Assembly: GCA_003255065.1 (NCBI GenBank)
Contig: QAOA01003126.1
Location: 41,863 to 105,862, forward strand
Length of the DNA: 64,000 nucleotides
Source of the DNA: Cercis canadensis
Taxonomy: Eukaryota; Streptophyta; Magnoliopsida; Fabales; Fabaceae
Direction: 5' to 3'
The notes beneath the pieces were generated by a model. The model saw nothing but the letters and a program-made list of their open reading frames with translations, was not told where the DNA came from and did no database searches. Of this stretch, positions 11,762 through 23,072 are shown one piece after another (positions within the stretch are counted from its first letter, which is position 1; each line of letters starts with the position of its first letter). Position numbers and translations under genes: made by a program.

Positions 11762-11796
11762 ATTGGTATCAGAGCCAAGGTCATGTGTTCGATTCC
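11733..11796 (+). promoter_or_regulatory. possible Pol III A box and B box
   Basis: The A box at 11733-11744 fits TRGCNNAGYNGG at 11 of 12 positions. The B box at 11786-11796 fits GGTTCGANTCC at 10 of 11. They are about 42 bp apart, and the LTR/PBS junction (11761/11764) falls between them. The A box is present again in the right LTR (near 11957-11968), but without a following B box. Confidence 0.5.
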
Positions 11797-11824
11797 TAGC
11801 AGGTGCAATTGCTGAAGGGGAGAT

Positions 11825-11983
11825 TGTTGGCCAAGGTGTAGCAGCAATTGTCCCGTGGCGGAGGCCCAAGTGTGGGTCGAGTCACAGTCGAAATATGGCG
11901 CTTGGGCTGGTATGGTTAAGTAGAAAAAGTTGCGCCCTGACTAAGAGCTATAGCTTTTGGCCTAGTGGTAAGCGCTCGATCCA
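11825..11983 (+). repeat. TRIM-like element, right LTR
   Basis: Direct repeat of 11600-11761, preceded by a purine tract. Its last bases are replaced at the junction with unrelated DNA that leads after about 30 bp into copia sequence. Confidence 0.75.
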
Positions 11984-12012
11984 CTATGTGCTGATTCACC
12001 TAGGACAGATTC

Positions 12013-12855
12013 AGGTAGCTCGAAGTCACACCGGTATTTCCATATCACAGAAAAAATATGTGCTGGATCTGTTACAAGAAACTGGTATGTTGGGCTGTAA
12101 ACCAGCTGATACACCTATGGAGCCTAATAAAAAACTAGGTGATGAAGATGTAGGCAGTGACATAGACAAGGGAAGGTACCAGCGCCTTGTTGGTAGATTA
12201 ATTTACCTCTCTCACACAAGGCCAGATATTGCATTCCCTGTAAGTGTAGTGAGCCAATTCATGCACTCTCCTAAAGAAGGGCACTTGGAGGCAGTCTACA
12301 GAATTTTGAGATATTTGAAAGGGACTCCTGGAAAGGGTCTATTTTTTAGAAGGGGAGGTCCAAGATGTGTTGAAATCTTCACTGATGCAGATTGGGCAGG
12401 TTCTGTCATTGATAGGCGCTCAACCTCAGGGTACTGCACTTACATGTGGGGTAACCTTGTAACTTGGAGAAGCAAGAAACAATCTGTGGTTGCTCGAAGT
12501 ACTGCTGAGGCTGAATATAGGGCCTTGGCTCATGGTGTATGTGAAGGTATTTGGCTAAAACGCATGTTAAGAGAGCTTCGGGTTCCTAGTTATATGCCTA
12601 TAAAGCTCTATTGTGACAACAAAGCTGCTGTGAGTATTGCTCACAATCCTGTCCATCATGATAGAACTAAGCATGTGGAGATAGATAGACACTTCATCAA
12701 AGAAAAGATAGACAATGGTACTATTAATCTACGGTACCTGCCCACAGCACAACAAGTTGCAGATGTGCTTACCAAGAGTCTTCCTAAGCCTCGGTTTAAT
12801 GCACTAACAAGCAAGCTAGGCATGATTAATATCTATGCCTCAGCTTGAGGGGGAG
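12013..12855 (+). mobile_element. Ty1/copia 3' fragment (end of RT, RNase H)
   Basis: The 3' end of a copia element of the main family: the last RT residues (ARSHTGISISQKKYV), RNase H (TDADWAG, STAEAEYRAL) and the C-terminus, then the purine tract and the LTR at 12856. Everything upstream is missing, and the left edge abuts DNA beside the TRIM-like element. An open frame runs by chance from the TRIM-like LTR (11613) into this fragment and ends at 12848. It is a chimera of two transposons and not a gene. Its LTR is shared with copy C. The layout parallels fragment A before copy B at the left window edge. Confidence 0.9.
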
Positions 12856-13143
12856 TGTTGGAATCCCGGAAGTTATGGGATTGAATCAGGATTGACAATC
12901 AACGAGAATGATTGACTTTCCGTATATAGCTCATTTAATAGGATAGCTGAGAGAATGATTGACTTTCCATATATAGCTCATTTAATAGGATAGCTCTAAA
13001 TCCCTTAGATTAAGCTGTATTTATTTGTAATTTCCTAGATTAGGCTATTTCTGATTTTGAGGGATTGATTGGCTGTATCAAATCCCTATAAATTCACAGC
13101 TCCTTCACCATTTAGGTAAGGAAGCCAATACAGAATTTCTACA
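12856..13143 (+). repeat. copia LTR shared with copy C, internally duplicated
   Basis: This LTR is 288 bp instead of about 241 because a segment of roughly 47 bp (around ACTTTCCATATATAGCTCAT) is present twice. It starts TGTTGG and ends TCTACA, and the PBS follows at 13144. Confidence 0.92.
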
Positions 13144-16100
13144 TGGTATCAGAGCACCGATCCATGAACATGGAGAATTCTGAGAAAACAACCTCTGAAG
13201 TTGTATCCTCCATGGCAAACCCTTCGGTGAGTGAGAGTTCCTCTCTTATGAGCTCCTCACTTATCATCACCAACCACAAGTTAGATGGTAAAAATTTCCT
13301 CCACTGGTCTCAATCTGTTCTTATGGTGATTAGAGGCCGGGGAAAAATGGGCTACCTCACTGGAGAAGCCAGCAAGCCCAAAATTGATGATCCCACTTAT
13401 GCAATGTGGGAACTCAACAATTCCATTGTGATGTCATGGCTCATCAATTCGATGGAGCCTCACATCAGCAGAACCTACCTTCTTTTCAAGACAGCAAAAG
13501 CCATATGGGATGCTGTCAAGGAAAACTACTCTGATCTAGAGAATGCCTCCCAAGTTTTTGAGATCAAGATTAAACTCAAAGACACTCGGCAGGGCAACCT
13601 TGATGTCACCAGCTACTATAACTCTCTAAAGGTATTATGGCAGGAGCTGGATCTGTTTTATGAAGCAGATTGGGGAGATGTTGATGATCACATCAAGTTC
13701 AAAGCTCACCTTGATAAGGAACGCTTGTATGAGTTCCTAGCAGGTCTGCATAAGGATTTGGATGAGGTTCGTGGCAGAATCTTAGGGAGAAGATCTCTGC
13801 CTGCCATTGGAGAGGCAATTGCTGAGGTTAGGCGTGAAGAAAATAGAAGAAGGGTGATGTTAGGAGACAAGGATCCTAAAACTAGCCAAATAGAGGGTTC
13901 TGCCCTTTACACCAGAGGTTTTTCAGAGTCTAAATTCAAGATAGACAATGAAAACAAACAGAAAAAATATGGAGAAAGACCTGTATGCAGCCACTGCAAG
14001 AAGACTGGACATACCCGAGACACTTGTTTCCAACTCCATGGTGTTCCACCAGGTTGGAAGCCAAGGAACAAGAGAGAAGGGAAAGCTCATCAAGTTACCT
14101 ATGAAGAATCCAGTGGAGAGGATGTTGCTAATGTTCAATTAACAAAGTCGCAGTTGGAGGTTCTACACCAGATCCTTGGCCATTCCTCATCTCCTATGTG
14201 CACCTTAGCTCTAAAAGGTACTGCTAATTCTGTTTCTACCCCTGACCTAGAACAATCAGCTCCTTGGATATTTGATTCAGGAGCCTCAGATCATATGACA
14301 GGTAACTCATCTCTATTTTCTGCTTATACCCCTTGCAAACATGATTTTCGGGTAAGAGTAGCAGATGGTACCAGATCCCCTGTTGCTGGTTTTGGGACAA
14401 TTAAATTGACTGATAATCTTGTTCTCAAATCTGTTCTCCATGTCCCAAACCTGTCTTGTAACCTAATATCCATTAGCAAACTGACTAGGGATACTAAATG
14501 CCGTGTTAATTTCACCTCTAATTGCTGTGTTATACAGGAGCAGATCTCGGGGAAGATGATTGGCAGTGCTAGTATGGCTGATGGACTCTACTTTTGGAAC
14601 AAGCATGCTTCTTTGAATAAACAAGCATTGACCGTCAATGTGTCCAATGTCTCTAATTCTAGTCAAATTATGATGTGGCATCGTAGGTTAGGTCACCCCA
14701 ACTTCTTGTATCTCAAAAGTTTGTTTCCAAACTTATTTATTAATGAGAATCCTAGTTCTTTTTCTTGTGAGATTTGTCAATTAGCAAAAAATACCCGAGC
14801 ATCCTATGCTGCAAAACCCTACATTGCTTCTCGCCCATTTGCACTCATTCATAGTGATATTTGGGGAGCCTCCCGAGTTAAAAATATTTCAGGTGCTAGG
14901 TGGTTTATCACCTTTATAGATGATCACACACGGGTATGCTGGGTATATCTCCTAAGGGAAAAATCTGAAGCCTCTCACACCTTCAAAAACTTCCACTCTA
15001 TGGTCCAAAATCAGTTCCACACCAATATTCAAACCTTAAGGACTGATAATGGCAGGGAGTATTTTAATTCTGTCTTAGGGGAATATCTTACATCCCATGG
15101 TATAATTCATGAGAGTTCTTATGCCCATACCCCCCGACAAAATGGGATTTTTGAGAGAAAAAACCGCCACCTCCTAAAAGTCACTAGGTCCCTTATGTTT
15201 ACCATGAATGTACCAAACTATCTATGGGGAGAGGCAGTTTTAACTGCAGCCTATCTCATAAACCGAATTCCATCCAAAGTTCTTAACCTTCACACACCAC
15301 TCTCGGTTTTCCAAAAGAACTTTCCTCACTATAGGTTTTCCTCTTTAACTCCAAAAATATTTGGGTGTAAGGCCTTTGTTCACTCTCATTTTCCCGGACT
15401 GTCTAAACTTGATCCTAGGGCACATAGGTGTGTGTTTATTGGGTACTCACCTACTCAAAAGGGATATTAATGCTACTCTCCCACTCTCAAACGCCTATTT
15501 GTGTCCAAAGATGTCTCCTTTTTTGAAACTGACCCTTACTTTCCCCCCTCTCAACTTCAGGGGGAGAATATAGGTGAAGTTGAGTGTAGGGAAATCAATT
15601 TTGAACCTGAATCTACACCTACTGATCCTGTACAGACAGAACTGGAATGGACCTATAACCCTGCATTCTGACTCTACACCCTTACCTATCTCATACCCAA
15701 GTGTGGATCCCATGCCTCCTAAAACTAGTCAACCTGAACCTGTGACAATACCAGAACCAGAACCTGAACCTGTGACAATACCAGAAACTGAACAACCAAA
15801 AATGCTTGTTTATTCAAGAAGGAATCCTTCTTCAAAGGGAGATAAGTTAGACAAACAGCAAGGCCAAGAATCTGAGCCAAATATCTGCTCCAGCAGCACT
15901 AAGAGTCCTGCCAAACCAGCTCAGAACCATACAGAGCCACAGCAGAACCTTGAAGACTTCCCAATTGCCATTAGAAAAGGGGTAAGAACATGTACAAAAC
16001 ATCCTATCTCTAAATTTGTTTCATTGGAAAATTTATCCCCTGGATTTCGTGTCTTTTTTGCTCATCTTTCCAAAACAGAAATTCCTAAAAATATAGATGA

Positions 16101-17623
16101 GGCCCTTTCCAAACCAGAATGGAAGAAAGCTGTCTTAGAGGAGATGAATGCCCTTGAAAAAAATGGCACATGGGAGCTCAAGAACCTACCTACGGGGAAG
16201 AAAACAGTTGGCTGTAAATGGATGTTCACCATTAAATACAAAAGTGATGGAAGCATAGACAGGTACAAAGCAAGGCTGGTTGCTAAGGGTTTTACTCAAA
16301 CCTATGGGATAGACTATCAAGAAACGTTTGCACCTGTGGCCAAACTGAACACAATAAGAGTTCTGTTGTCCTTGGCTGCAAATTCAGATTGGCCACTCCA
16401 CCAACTAGATGTGAAGAATGCATTTCTCAAAGGAAGGCTAAATGAAGAAGTTTACATGGATATACCACCTGGTTTTGAGGGGCAGAAAGGAAAGGTGTAT
16501 AGATTAAAAAGGGCTCTCTATGGGCTAAAACAGTCTCCTAGAGCATGGTTCGAAAGACTGACCCAAGTTGTGAAGAAAAGAGGGTACAATCAAGGCCAAA
16601 CAGATCACACTATGTTTTTCAGACACTCAATAGATGGCAAAATCACCATCCTCATTGTCTATGTGGATGACATGGTTATAACCGGTAATGATTTAGGAGA
16701 AATTCAACTCTTGAAGAGATATCTCAGCACAACATTTGAGCTAAAAGACCTAGAACCCCTAAAATATTTCCTAGGAATGGAGGTAGCTCGAAGTCACACC
16801 GGTATTTCCATATCACAGAAAAAATATGTGCTGGATCTGTTACAAGAAACTGATATGTTGGGCTGTAAACCAGCTGATACACCTATGGAGCCTAATAAAA
16901 AACTAGATGATGAGGATGTAGGCAGTGACATAGACAAGGGAAGGTACCAGCGCCTTGTTGGTAGATTTATTTACCTCTCTCACACAAGGCCAGATATTGC
17001 ATTCCCTGTAAGTGTAGTGAGCCAATTCATGCACTCTCCTAAAGAAGGGCACTTGGAGGCAGTCTACAGAATTTTGAGATATTTGAAAGGGACTCCTAGA
17101 AAGGGTCTATTTTTTAGAAAGGGGGGTCCAAGATGTGTTGAAATCTTCACTGATGCAGATTGGGCAGGTTCTGTCATTGATAGGCGCTCAACCTCAGGGT
17201 ATTGCACTTACATGTGGGGCAACCATGTAACTTGGAGAAGCAAGAAACAATCTGTGGTTGCTCGAAGTACTGCTGAGGCTGAATATAGGGCCTTGGCTCA
17301 TGGTGTATGTGAAGGTATTTGGCTAAAACGCATGTTAAGAGAGCTTCGGGTTCCTAGTTATATGCCTATAAAGCTCTACTGTGACAACAAAGCTGCTGTG
17401 AGTATTGCTCACAATCCTGTCCATCATGATAGAACTAAGCATGTGGAGATAGACAGACACTTCATCAAAGAAAAGATAGACAATGGTACTATTAATCTAC
17501 GGTACCTGCCCACAGCACAACAAGTTGCAGATGTGCTTACCAAGAGTCTTCCTAAGCCTCGGTTTAATGCACTAACAAGCAAGCTGGGCATGATTAATAT
17601 CTATGCCTCAGCTTGAGGGGGAG

Positions 17624-17864
17624 TGTTGGAATCCCGGAAGTTATAGGATTGAATCAGGATTGACAATCAAGGAGAACGATTGACTTTCCATATATAGCTC
17701 ATTTAATAGGATAGCTGTAAATCCCTTAGATTAAGCTGTATTTATTTGTAATTTCCTAGATTAGGCTATTTCTGATTTTGAGGGATTGATTGGCTGTATC
17801 AAATCCCTATAAATTCACAGCTCCTTCACCATTTAGGTAAGGAAGCCAATACAGAATTTCTACA
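17624..17864 (+). repeat. copia C 3' LTR
   Basis: 241 bp with TG...CA ends. The right flank ATTATTATAGGCTAG is the same as after 5895 and 28055. Confidence 0.95.
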
Positions 17865-18043
17865 ATTATTATAGGCTAGTTTCACACCACAAAAACAAAA
17901 TGATCACAAATTTAAACTTTAACCAAGATAGCAACATGCGTCAGTGATAAAATTGATATAAACTTCAAAAAGATAAACGAAATTTGCATATTCAATTAAT
18001 AGAAGCTATGAATCCAAAGAGGCATAGAAGAAGAAAAACATAC

Positions 18044-18194
18044 CAACATTGGCAAAGAGAAGAGTGGGGTCATTGTGGGGCACAAAAAGGCTCGATTTCC
18101 AGTTCACATGATTCTTCTCCTCAAAGAATTAGATGTACGTGTCCCTGATGCGCTTCATCGGCCACTCCATTTCCTATGACTCTTCCCCGAGCAT
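18044..18194 (-). pseudogene. alanyl-tRNA synthetase first-exon fragment (copy II)
   Basis: Same fragment as at 6075-6225, read from an ATG at 18194 to a GTATG donor at 18043-18039, with the motif [11 protein letters not shown] and the same defects. Identity with copies I and III extends through the intron-like DNA on both sides (17865-18467), so the fragment was copied together with its surroundings. One copy of a synthetase exon cannot encode an enzyme. The parent gene must lie elsewhere in the genome. Confidence 0.78.
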
Positions 18195-18467
18195 GACGGC
18201 AGAGGAGGAACAAATTCGAAACAATCAAATTAATTGAACCTTTATTCATTTTGAATCCAAATCAAAATTAAAGTTGAAAAAAAAGCATACTAGATAAGTT
18301 GGAGTATGCATAGCAGGTCACTGATACGCGCATTTTACTACCACTATAACCCTCCGCTGAGCTGCAAGTTCATCAAGGAACAAAGAAAGGGAAAATAATT
18401 GAAAAATGATAGTCTTGAATAAATATTTACCACAAAGAAAGCATTAACCAATTCTTAACTTGATTAA

Positions 18468-21296
18468 CCACTATGAACAAGATCACAATCAAATATAGAT
18501 TCCTTATCCCAAAACTGGAAGAAATGTTTGATCAACTGGCTGGTGCTAAGGTGTTTTCTAAAATGGATCTAAGAAGCGACTACCACCAAATCAAAATAAG
18601 TGGAGGTGAATAGAAGATAGCTTTTAAGGCACCAAATGGCTTGTATGAGTGGTTGACGATGTCTTTTGGCCTTTCTAATGCACCAAGCACATTCATGAGA
18701 GTCATGATTGAGGTACTAACGCCTTTTTTGCAATCATTTGTTGTTGTCTATTTTGACAATATTTTGATTTACAATAGAACCAAGACAGAACATTTAATTC
18801 ATCTGCACAAGGTTCTAGAGACACTTTATCATGAGAGACTCCTTATACTTTTTGTGTTGAGGTTTTATTTTTGGGATTTATTGTTTTAGCCCAAGGGTTA
18901 AAACCATATCCTGGAAAAGTTTGTGCTATTACAGAATGACCAGTCCCACAAACAATCCAGGAAGTTAGAAGCTTTCATGGCTTAGCCTCATTTTATAGAA
19001 GATTTATCAAAAGTTTAAGCTCTATTATGAACCCAATTACTGAATGCTTGAAGAATACTCAATTCACATGGACAAAATCTGCCTAAAGAGCTTTTGAGGA
19101 GATTAAAAATTGTATGACTAAAGCACCAATCCTTGTGTTGCTAGATTTTGAAAAATTATTTGTTGTAGAATGTGATGCATCTCACTTAGGCATTGGAGCT
19201 ATTCTTAGCCAATATGGACAACCAGTTGAGTTTAGATGCCAAGTGGTGATATTCCACTTTTGATTTGAAATTTTATGCTTTAGTACGGACTATTCAACAT
19301 TGGCAGCACTACCTAGCTTATCGGGAATTTGTGGCTCACTCTAATCATCAAGCATTTAAGGTCTTTAAGTTCTAAAAAGAAACTCAATGAACGTCATGCC
19401 AAGTGGAGTTCCTATCTTAATGAGTTTAATTTCTCTTTGAAATATAAAACTAGAGAGTCTAATGTTGTTGCAGATGCTTTAAGTAGATGCTCTCTACTCT
19501 TTATAGTAATGAGCACCCAAGTTACTGGCTTTGAAGAGTTGAAGCATCAGCATAGCACTGATCCTAATTTCTACCAAAATTTGGAAGAATTACAGAAGTC
19601 CAATATGGCAGAAAAATTGCCTTTTAGGCTGCATGATGGATTTTTATTTAAAGGCAATAAATTGTGCATTCCAAGGAGTTCTTTACAAGAAAAAATCATC
19701 TGGGAACTTCATGGGAATGGTGACAGATCGTTACTATTGGCAAAAAATGCTTAAGGATGTGGACAGGTGCGTGAAAATATGCTCAATTTGCCAATTTGGC
19801 AAGGGAAGCTCACAAAACACTAGTCTGTACACTCCATTGCCTGAGCTAAAAGCACCATGGATCCATTTTAGCATGGATTTTGTCTTGGGGCTTCTAAAGA
19901 CAACAAAGGAGTATGATGCCAGTAAATGATTGTAGTGGACCGATTTTCAAAAATGGTACATTTTTTACCCTACTCGAAAGTTATTGATGCTTAACATATT
20001 GCTGAATTGTTCTTTCGAGAAGTGGTTAGGCTACATGGAGTTCCAACATCTATTGTTTCTGATAGAGATGTCAAATTCATGGGACATTTCTAGAGATCTT
20101 TATGGAGGAAGCTTGGAACTCAACTAAAATACTCCAGCACTTGCCATCCACAAACTGATGGTCAAACAGAAGTGGTGAATAAGAGTACTGAGGTATCTTG
20201 TGGGAAATCATGTGAAGACATGTGATTTTGTGATACCACAGGCTGAATTTGCATATAACAAATTCAGTGAACTTAACTATTAGAAAACACCTTTTGAAGT
20301 AGTATATGGCCTTAAACCACAAAATGTGCTTGATTTGGTGCCTTTACCACAAAAGGCTAGGGTGAGTGATGATGGGGAGGCATTTGCTGATCATGTCCAA
20401 CAGGTTCATAAGGAGGTCAGAGAGGCCTTAAGATCCAGCATCTTAAGATCCAGCAATGATGATTATCCAACTGTTGCCAACCGGTATCGTTGTATACAAG
20501 AGTTTGAAGAGGGTGACATGGTGTTAGTGCATTTGAGGCGAGAGCGATTTCCTAAGGGTACTTACCATAAACTCAAGTCAAGAAAGTTCAGGCCATGTAA
20601 GGTATTGAAGAAAATCAACTCTAATGCCTACTTAATAGAGTTGCTTTCTAATCTCCAAATCAGCCAAATCTTCAATGTGGCAAATTTGTATACTTATGAA
20701 GGATTTGAAGAGGGAACGACTCCAATTGCTGAGCAAGTTAACAATTTGCCCACAGTGCAGCAAGAAGTTATTGAAGATGTACTTGATGTGAAGGAGGTGA
20801 AGTTTAGGAGGGGAAATCAATATCGGCGATTTTGGTGAAATTGTTAGGTAACCCAGCTACTAAAAGCACTTGGATTGCAGAGGAGGAGATGAAACGGATT
20901 GACCTAGAGACTTATGCAGAAGTTTGTAATGTTTTTGCTCCAGATACCAGCCCACTTTCAAGAGGGGGGGATTGATGTAGGAGCATCACGTTTACTGCAT
21001 TTTCTATTTTATACGTGTGTTTTAATCTTATTTAAGTAGTCATGTGTCTAGCATGTGACCTTTCTAATTTCTGGACTTATATTAGATTTGGGCTTGTGTA
21101 CTGTTGGGCTAGGTTAATACTAGACTTATAAACTCTAGTATAAATAACTTAAGATCTACTGTAAGCAACAACTTTTCAGAATATAATTTCAATTATCAGA
21201 GGTTTCTACATATTAGAACCCTGCTCTATGTTCCTATCTCAATCTCTACCCTCAAATTGTCCTTAATTCTTGCTGTTTGGCCCCAATACTACATCA
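18468..21296 (+). mobile_element. Ty3/gypsy element, 5'-truncated (copy II)
   Basis: Second copy of the truncated gypsy fossil, with RT, RNase H, integrase pieces, a chromodomain-like tail, a purine tract and a 3' LTR. The LTR (20973-21296) is complete and has 8-bp inverted ends, TGATGTAG...CTACATCA. Gag, protease and the 5' LTR are missing, as in copies I and III. Many breaks are present and most are shared among the three copies, so the element decayed before the cassette multiplied. Confidence 0.9.
20973..21296 (+). repeat. gypsy 3' LTR, complete (copy II)
   Basis: 324 bp with perfect 8-bp terminal inverted repeats, TGATGTAG and CTACATCA, after a purine run. A TATAAATA-like box lies near 21140. 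The telomere-like tract starts at the next base. Confidence 0.9.
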
Positions 21297-22195
21297 CCTA
21301 GAGACTAAACCCTTAATCCTTGGTCTTAAACCCTAAACCCTAGAAAATAAACCTAAACCCTAGTCTCTTGACCTTAGACCCTAAACCATAAATCATAGAC
21401 CCTTTACAATTAACCTTTAATCTAAAATCTTAAACCTTATAGTCTTATCCCTAGATCCTAAAACTAGACCCTAAACCCTAGACATAAAGCATAAACCCTA
21501 AATTGTACACTTTAAACCCTAAACCTAGAACACTTAACCTAAACGCTAGTCCCTTAACCCTAGATGCTAAATCATAGATCCTTAACACTAAACCCTACAC
21601 CTTTTACCCAAAACCCTAGACACTAAACTCTTGATCCTAATCTCTAAAATCTTAGATCTTGTACCTTAAACTCATAACCCATAACCCTAAATTCTAAACC
21701 TTAGACACTAATACCTAAAGCCCCTAGGCCGTGAACCATACACACTAAACCAAAAATCTTAAGCCCTAATCCATATGCCCTAACCCTAGAACCTAAATCC
21801 TATATCCTAATCACAAAACCTTAGATCCTAAATCCTAAACTCTTGTACCCTAAACTCATGACCCTTAACCCTAAATCTTAAACTAAACCATATACATTAA
21901 ACCTTGGGCCCTAAATCCTAGAGCCTTAACCTTAAACCCTAAATAAAAAACTATACACATTAAACAAAAAATTCTAAGCCCTAAACCTTAGACCCTAAAT
22001 ATCAAACCCTAGACCCTAAACCTTAGAGCCTTAAACCTAAACCCTTGAACCTTGGTCCTAAATCCTAAACTCTAAAAAATAAACCGTAAATCCTATACTA
22101 AACCTTAAACACTAAACTGTAGATGGTTAATCTAAATCTTAAATTCTAAACCCTAAACACATAACTCATAACCTTAAATCCTAAGCCTCAAAAGT
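21297..22195 (+). repeat. degenerate telomere-like tract, CCCTAAA strand (copy II)
   Basis: About 0.9 kb made of variants of CCCTAAA, such as AAACCCTAGACCCTAAACC, with a loose 7-bp rhythm. It is far too degenerate for a working telomere. It starts exactly at the gypsy LTR end. A non-repetitive spacer (about 22196-22257) follows, and then the repeat continues on the other strand. Confidence 0.88.
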
Positions 22196-22257
22196 GTTAC
22201 AAAGATGTATATTTTCTAAATTGGGCCAAATAAAATCTAGTGCAGGGCACTATCAAA

Positions 22258-23063
22258 AAGTTTAGGATTTGGGGTTTCATGCTTAGGGTTAAAAATTTAA
22301 GGTTTAATGTCTAGGGATTAGGATTTAGGGTATAAGTTCTACGATTTAAGATTTAAGGTCAAGAGTTTAGAGTTTAGGGTCTAAGGTTTAGAATTTAGGA
22401 ATTAGATTTAGTGTTTAGGATTATGGCTCTAGGGTTTAGATTTTAGGTATTAGGATTAAGAATCCATTATTAATCTTAAGGGTTTAGGGTCTAAGATTTA
22501 GCATTAAGGCTCTAGGGATTAGGGTTAAGCATTTAGAGTTTAAGTTAACGGTCTAAAATTTAGGTTTTAGTATTAAGGCTCTAGGGTTTAAGATTTAGGG
22601 TTATGTCTCAAGGGTTTAGGGATTAGGATCTAAGGTTAAGTATAAGGTTTTAGGGTTAAGGATTTAGGGCTTAGGGCTTAATGTTGAGGGGTCAAAGGTG
22701 TAAGGTTTACAGTTAAGGGTCTAGGGCTTCTTGTTTAAGGTTAAGTATAAAGGGTTTAAGGTTTTGTGCTTAGTCTTAGACATATAAGGTTTAGGTTAAA
22801 GGTCTAGGATTAAGGTTAAGGATGTAGGATAGTTAAGAGTGTAAGATTTAGAGTTTAGGATTCATTGTTTACAGTTTAGTGTTTAAGGTCTAGGATTTAG
22901 TGTTAAAGCCTATAAGGTCTAGGTTTAAGGGTTTAAGATTACCGGTCAAGAGTTTAAGGTATATGATCTAGGATTAAGCATCCAAGGTTTAGGTTTAGGG
23001 TCTAGGCTTTCGAGTTTAAGATCTTAGTTTTAAGTTTGAGAATCAAGAGTTTAGGGTTTAGGG
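22258..23063 (-). repeat. degenerate telomere-like tract, TTTAGGG strand (copy II)
   Basis: About 0.8 kb of TTTAGGG variants such as GGTTTAGGGTCTAAG, in inverse orientation to 21297-22195. It is cut at about 23063, where copia gag sequence begins. The first 1.76 kb of the tract in copy III (31479-33245) matches this one almost base for base. Confidence 0.88.
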
Positions 23064-23072
23064 ATGCTTGTT

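Larger units (their letters stand above)
11600..11983 (+). mobile_element. TRIM-like miniature LTR element with tRNA-like promoter boxes
   Basis: A 384-bp non-coding element with two direct repeats, 11600-11761 (162 bp) and 11825-11983. The first starts TGTTGGCC and ends CCAACA, so its ends are inverted repeats of the LTR type. The second lacks only its last few bases. Between them are 63 bp that begin with a Met-tRNA PBS (TGGTATCAGAGCC, 11764-11776) and end in a purine tract (GAAGGGGAGA). This matches a terminal-repeat retrotransposon in miniature. It also has an A box (TGGCCTAGTGGT, 11733-11744) inside the LTR and a B box (TGTTCGATTCC, 11786-11796) after the PBS, spaced as in tRNA-derived Pol III promoters. 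A tRNA-derived SINE with a secondary duplication is the alternative. No clear target-site duplication was found. Confidence 0.7.
12856..17864 (+). mobile_element. Ty1/copia element C (cassette copy II)
   Basis: Near full-length copy with LTRs 12856-13143 and 17624-17864 and the same part order as B: gag with zinc knuckle CSHCKKTGHTRDTC, protease, integrase, linker, RT, RNase H. It is broken, with about one or two breaks. It shares subfamily markers with B, namely IFERKN in integrase, LINRIPSKV, AFLKGRL in RT and two linker repeat units, so B and C descend from one insertion copied with the cassette. It is young, being nearly identical to B over about 4.7 kb by eye. Confidence 0.93.

Noticed and set aside
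11733-11796. A genuine tRNA gene
   Set aside because: A and B boxes are present, but the stretch cannot be folded by eye into acceptor and anticodon arms, and the PBS lies between the boxes.
21297-23063. Telomere-telomere fusion
   Set aside because: The orientation is opposite to that of a fusion (C-rich strand first, then G-rich), and the repeats are strongly degenerate.
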